Notes under the pieces: generated by a model | Told to the model about the DNA's origin: nothing | Seen by the model: the letters and a program-made list of their open reading frames with translations, nothing else | Database searches by the model: none | Shown: positions 61,240-64,000 of the stretch, in pieces | How positions within the stretch are numbered: position 1 is the stretch's first letter | Layout: each line of letters opens with the position of its first letter | Assembly (NCBI RefSeq): GCF_900230185.1 | Contig: NZ_OCSR01000002.1 | Location: 3,410,001-3,474,000 of the forward strand | Direction of reading: 5' to 3' | From: Burkholderia sp. OK233 | GTDB taxonomy: Bacteria > Pseudomonadota > Gammaproteobacteria > Burkholderiales > Burkholderiaceae | Length of the DNA stretch: 64,000 nucleotides | Made by a program: the position numbers and the translations under genes

Positions 61240-63001
61240 GCAATTTCACTCCGAAGCGCAGAGCGACGCCGAGTCCGACGCCGACCATCGCGATGTTGAT
61301 GACAGAAAGCGCCGCGACCTGATCGACCGCGCCGGTCGCCCACAGCGACACCAGCAGCGCGCCAATCACTTCCGTGCCGGGCGAGAGTAGATAGACAGCG
61401 GTCGAGTATTCGCGCTCGAAGATCATGAAGATCAGGAGCCATGCCGCGAGCAGGCCGAAGCGCACGAGCGGCAGCGTCACGTCGAGACTGACGCGCGCCC
61501 GCGTGCCGCCGACGCTGCGTCCCGCTTCTTCGAGTTCAGGGCCGACTTGCAGCAGCGCGCTTTGAATCAGGCGCATGCCGTACGCGAGCCACACGACCGT
61601 GTACGCGATCCAGATGCTCCACATGGAGTTCTTCAATTCCTTCAGGCCGGGCACGAAGAGGAAGATCCACAGGAACGCCAGACCAGCGAGCAGGCCGGGC
61701 ACTGCACGCGGCAGTAGCACGAGGTAGTCGAGCAGGCGCGTGGCCCAGTCGTTGCGACGATGGCCGGCAAATGCGACTAGCGAATAGAAGCCCACTGCGA
61801 GCGCGCCACCGAGCACGCCGATGCCGAGCGTATTGAGAATCGCGCGGACCAGGTTGTCCTGTTCGAACAGTTCAGTGAAGTTGGCGAGCGTCAGCACTTC
61901 AGCGAGGTTCACGCCTTCACCCCAGTTGGTCACGAACGCGCGCAGCGTGATGCCGGAGAGCGGCACGAACACCGTGAGCAGCAGCCACAGCGCGACGATC
62001 GACAGCGCAACCCAACGCCATGCGCCGAGCGGCAGCACGGTTTGACGTCCCGCCTTACCCTTGACCGTGACGAAGCGGTTCGCGCTCTTCAGCAAGCGTC
62101 GTTGCAGCAGCACGAGCGGGAAGGTGATCGCGACGATGCACACGGCAACGGCGGCCATCAGGTGATACGAGGGCACGCCGAGCTTGTTGGTGAGCTTGTA
62201 CAGGTACGTCGCCAGCACAAGGTGTCCTTCAGGGTCGCCGAGTACGAGCGGCAGGCCGAACACTTCGAAGCCGAGGAAGAACACCAGCACGCCGGCGAAC
62301 AGCAGGGCGGGCAACGTCATCGGCAGGCTGACGTCGAGCGCGACACGGAACGGCCGCGCACCGGTGACGCGCGCCGCTTCTTCGACATCCGAACCGAGAT
62401 TGCGCAGCGCCGCCGACGAATACAGGTACACGTGCGGCACATGCGTGAGCCCCACGATCACCGTGATCGCGAGAATCGAGTACACGCTCCATGGCGCTTC
62501 AGCGGTGCCGAACAGTGTCTTCCACCAGACCGAATAGAAGCCGACCGGGCCGGCCGCGACGACATAGCCGAATGCGAGCACCATCGGCGAAACGAATACA
62601 GGCGTGAGCAGCAGCGGTTCGAGCCAGCGGCGGCCCGGCAGGTCGGTGCGCACCATCAGGAACGCGAGAATGCCGCCGAGCGGGATCGAGATGAACAGCA
62701 TCCCGGCCGCGATGATGAAAGAGTTCTTCAGCGCGGACCAGAAGTCGGGGTCGCTGAAAATGAATTCGAAGCCGGCAAGACCGAGCGTGCGTTTGGCGTC
62801 GAAGAACGGCGCGTTCAGCACGCTCTGGAACAGAATGAAGCCGAGCGGCAGCGCCACCGCGACGGTCAGCACCGCGATGACGAGCCAGCGCAGCAGCCCC
62901 GCAAACGGCTGCAGACCGCCGCGCGGCAGCGCGCCTATCGTGCCGCCGTCGGCCGCGAGGGCGGGTGCATCGCGGTGTCCGGTTGCGCTAGTGGAAAGCA
63001 T
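61232..63001 (-). CDS. ABC transporter permease, two fused domains (FbpB-like)
   Basis: The 589-residue product contains two consecutive permease domains, each with about six hydrophobic segments. The first carries EEAARVTGARPFRVALDVSLP and the second LEEAGRSVGGTRARVSLDVTLP, the EAA motifs that contact the ATPase. FbpB-type iron(III) permeases have this double form. AGGGGGA lies 7 bases before ATG 63001; the frame is open 10 codons upstream. It works with the adjacent ATPase and the binding protein gene that starts beyond the window. Confidence 0.92.
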   Translation of the reverse strand: MLSTSATGHRDAPALAADGGTIGALPRGGLQPFAGLLRWLVIAVLTVAVALPLGFILFQSVLNAPFFDAKRTLGLAGFEFIFSDPDFWSALKNSFIIAAGMLFISIPLGGILAFLMVRTDLPGRRWLEPLLLTPVFVSPMVLAFGYVVAAGPVGFYSVWWKTLFGTAEAPWSVYSILAITVIVGLTHVPHVYLYSSAALRNLGSDVEEAARVTGARPFRVALDVSLPMTLPALLFAGVLVFFLGFEVFGLPLVLGDPEGHLVLATYLYKLTNKLGVPSYHLMAAVAVCIVAITFPLVLLQRRLLKSANRFVTVKGKAGRQTVLPLGAWRWVALSIVALWLLLTVFVPLSGITLRAFVTNWGEGVNLAEVLTLANFTELFEQDNLVRAILNTLGIGVLGGALAVGFYSLVAFAGHRRNDWATRLLDYLVLLPRAVPGLLAGLAFLWIFLFVPGLKELKNSMWSIWIAYTVVWLAYGMRLIQSALLQVGPELEEAGRSVGGTRARVSLDVTLPLVRFGLLAAWLLIFMIFEREYSTAVYLLSPGTEVIGALLVSLWATGAVDQVAALSVINIAMVGVGLGVALRFGVKLHG

Positions 63002-63101
63002 GAGTGTCCCCCTGCAGCGTGAAAGCCGCATATCGACAGGTAGTGAAGGAAGGCGTGGCGTCCGCGCGTTTCAGCGCGGACGCCGTCAGGTCAGCCGAGG
63101 C

Positions 63102-64000
63102 TTAGCGCTTGATCGACTGTTGCCATTGCTTGAGGAATTCAAGCCGCTTGGACTGGTCGAGATAGACCAGCAGGCCGGAGCCGATCGGGATCGGCTTGAG
63201 CGAATCGCCGAGTTGTTTCGTGAGGCCCGCCATCGACGTTTCACCGTCAACGTCGGCGCGAATCGAGAACAGGCTCGCCTGGTTCGCGAGCAAGGTCTGA
63301 CCGCGTTGCGACAGCAGGTAATCGACCCACAGCTTCGCGGCGTTCGGGCTTTGCGCCTTCTTCGAAATCGTCACAAGGCGGCTCACCACCAGCGTGTAGT
63401 CCTTCGGATAGACGTAGCCGATCGACGGATCTTTCTTCGCTTTGGTCAGCGCGTACGAACCGAGGATGTTGTAGCCGATCAGGTTTTCACCCGAAGAAAT
63501 TCGCTCCATCATCGCGCCGGTACTCGATTGCAGTTTCGGGCCGGTTGCGCCCATTGCTTTCACGAGGTCCCACGTGACTTGCGGATTGACACGCGCGTCT
63601 TGCGTCAGATAGTTGAAGCCGACGCCGGACTTCTCGATGTCGTAAGTCGTGACCTTGCCCTTGAATTGATCCGGCTTGCTTTGGAGCAGCTTGATCAGAT
63701 CGGCGCGGGTTTGCGGCACTTCGCCGGCGGCCAGGAGGCGCTTGTTGTAGACGATCGCAAGGGGCTCGTACGTGGTGCCATACGCCTGCTTCTGGTACTG
63801 CGCCCATTGCGGCAACTGCTTCGCTTCGGGCGATTCGTAACTGGCCATCAGACCGTCGTTGACGAGCTTGACCTGCAGGTCCATCGCCGAACTCCACAGC
63901 ACGTCGGCGCTGGTGCTGCTGGCCGCGTTTTCGCTGATGTAGCGGTTGTACAGCTCGGTGCTGTTCATGTCGTTGTATTCGACCTTGATGCCGTACAAGC
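63102..64000 (-). CDS. ABC transporter periplasmic binding protein (iron(III)-type), N-terminus outside window
   Basis: The frame runs off the right edge, so only the C-terminal 299 residues are visible. Bacterial solute-binding features are clear: ADVLWSSAMDLQVKLVNDGL, QAYGTTYEPLAIVYNKRLL and the late SPNAAKLWVDYLLSQRGQTLL. These are typical of Fe(III), thiamine and 2-aminoethylphosphonate binding proteins (SBP_bac_6/8). The missing part would hold the signal peptide. It is probably the first gene of the porin-side importer operon. Confidence 0.9.
   Translation of the reverse strand, partial: LYGIKVEYNDMNSTELYNRYISENAASSTSADVLWSSAMDLQVKLVNDGLMASYESPEAKQLPQWAQYQKQAYGTTYEPLAIVYNKRLLAAGEVPQTRADLIKLLQSKPDQFKGKVTTYDIEKSGVGFNYLTQDARVNPQVTWDLVKAMGATGPKLQSSTGAMMERISSGENLIGYNILGSYALTKAKKDPSIGYVYPKDYTLVVSRLVTISKKAQSPNAAKLWVDYLLSQRGQTLLANQASLFSIRADVDGETSMAGLTKQLGDSLKPIPIGSGLLVYLDQSKRLEFLKQWQQSIKR

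Noticed and set aside
62042..63022. 326-residue frame on the plus strand opposite the double permease
   Set aside because: It is rich in R, E, Q and H without any fold pattern and lies wholly antisense to a clear permease; typical shadow frame in GC-rich DNA.
1..64000. CRISPR arrays, tRNA or rRNA genes, intact insertion sequences
   Set aside because: I looked for regularly spaced repeats, tRNA-like cloverleaf ends and transposase motifs and saw none; a computed scan would be needed to be sure.

Overview
The window looks like an accessory-rich stretch of a high-GC betaproteobacterium, most probably Paraburkholderia or a close Burkholderiaceae relative. This rests on OpcP-type porin architecture, the non-phosphorylative L-rhamnose pathway with an RhaM/ABC importer, GbpR-type LysR and MocR regulators, and G/C-ended codons almost throughout. 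I saw no rRNA, tRNA, CRISPR array or intact insertion sequence. Taxonomy and gene names come from reading the sequence only; no search was run.

Layout. (1) 1-5.7 kb: the end of a TauD-type dioxygenase with a sulfonate-type ABC importer, then a frameshifted SBP56 (selenium-binding/methanethiol oxidase family) gene coupled to a membrane protein. (2) 5.9-9.1 kb: a small monooxygenase, a GlxA-type regulator, an SDR without its catalytic tyrosine and a PH-domain membrane protein. (3) 9.4-15.0 kb: an island-like block with a compact mercury operon merR-merTP-merA, in which merA carries a MerC-like N-terminus instead of its usual metal-binding domain; then a lower-GC OsmC-YcaO fusion gene behind a strong hairpin; then a remnant resembling a tyrosine integrase that runs into the 3' end of a fatty acid desaturase gene. 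(4) 16-25.5 kb: CDP-diacylglycerol pyrophosphatase, amidase, an FMN reductase, a J-domain protein, an ArsC/LMW-PTPase-like protein, an H-NS-like protein, several small hypotheticals and an MFS exporter. (5) 25.6-37.1 kb: a complete-looking L-rhamnose locus: 2-keto-3-deoxy-L-rhamnonate dehydrogenase, MFS transporter, rhamnonate dehydratase, rhamnose dehydrogenase, LysR regulator, mutarotase, rhamnonolactonase and a four-gene sugar ABC importer. Neither an aldolase nor a hydrolase for the last step lies in the window. (6) 37.3-49.2 kb: a stress and respiration block with a host-attachment-type protein, small proteins, a di-TOBE molybdate-binding protein, a DksA-like protein without zinc cysteines, a ClpK/ClpG-type disaggregase, an FdhF/YdeP-type molybdoenzyme, a cyanide-insensitive bd oxidase and a bestrophin-like channel. 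(7) 49.4-58.8 kb: moaA-moaE-moaD, a MocR regulator, and an encapsulin shell plus DyP peroxidase operon lying between two nearly identical LysR genes, the second of which reads in frame into a DUF1269 protein. (8) 59-64 kb: a porin and an iron(III)-type ABC importer that runs off the window.

How the parts fit. Region 6-7 reads as a redox and protein-stress module: moaA/E/D and the TOBE protein would support the molybdoenzyme, CioAB gives oxidase activity under respiratory inhibition, ClpK rescues aggregated proteins and encapsulated DyP deals with peroxide. Region 5 is a self-contained catabolic unit with its own uptake and regulator. Region 3 shows the clearest signs of transfer and decay. 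The most unusual observations are the MerC-MerA chimera, the integrase remnant supplying the desaturase tail, the LysR twins flanking the encapsulin operon, and the LysR-DUF1269 read-through.
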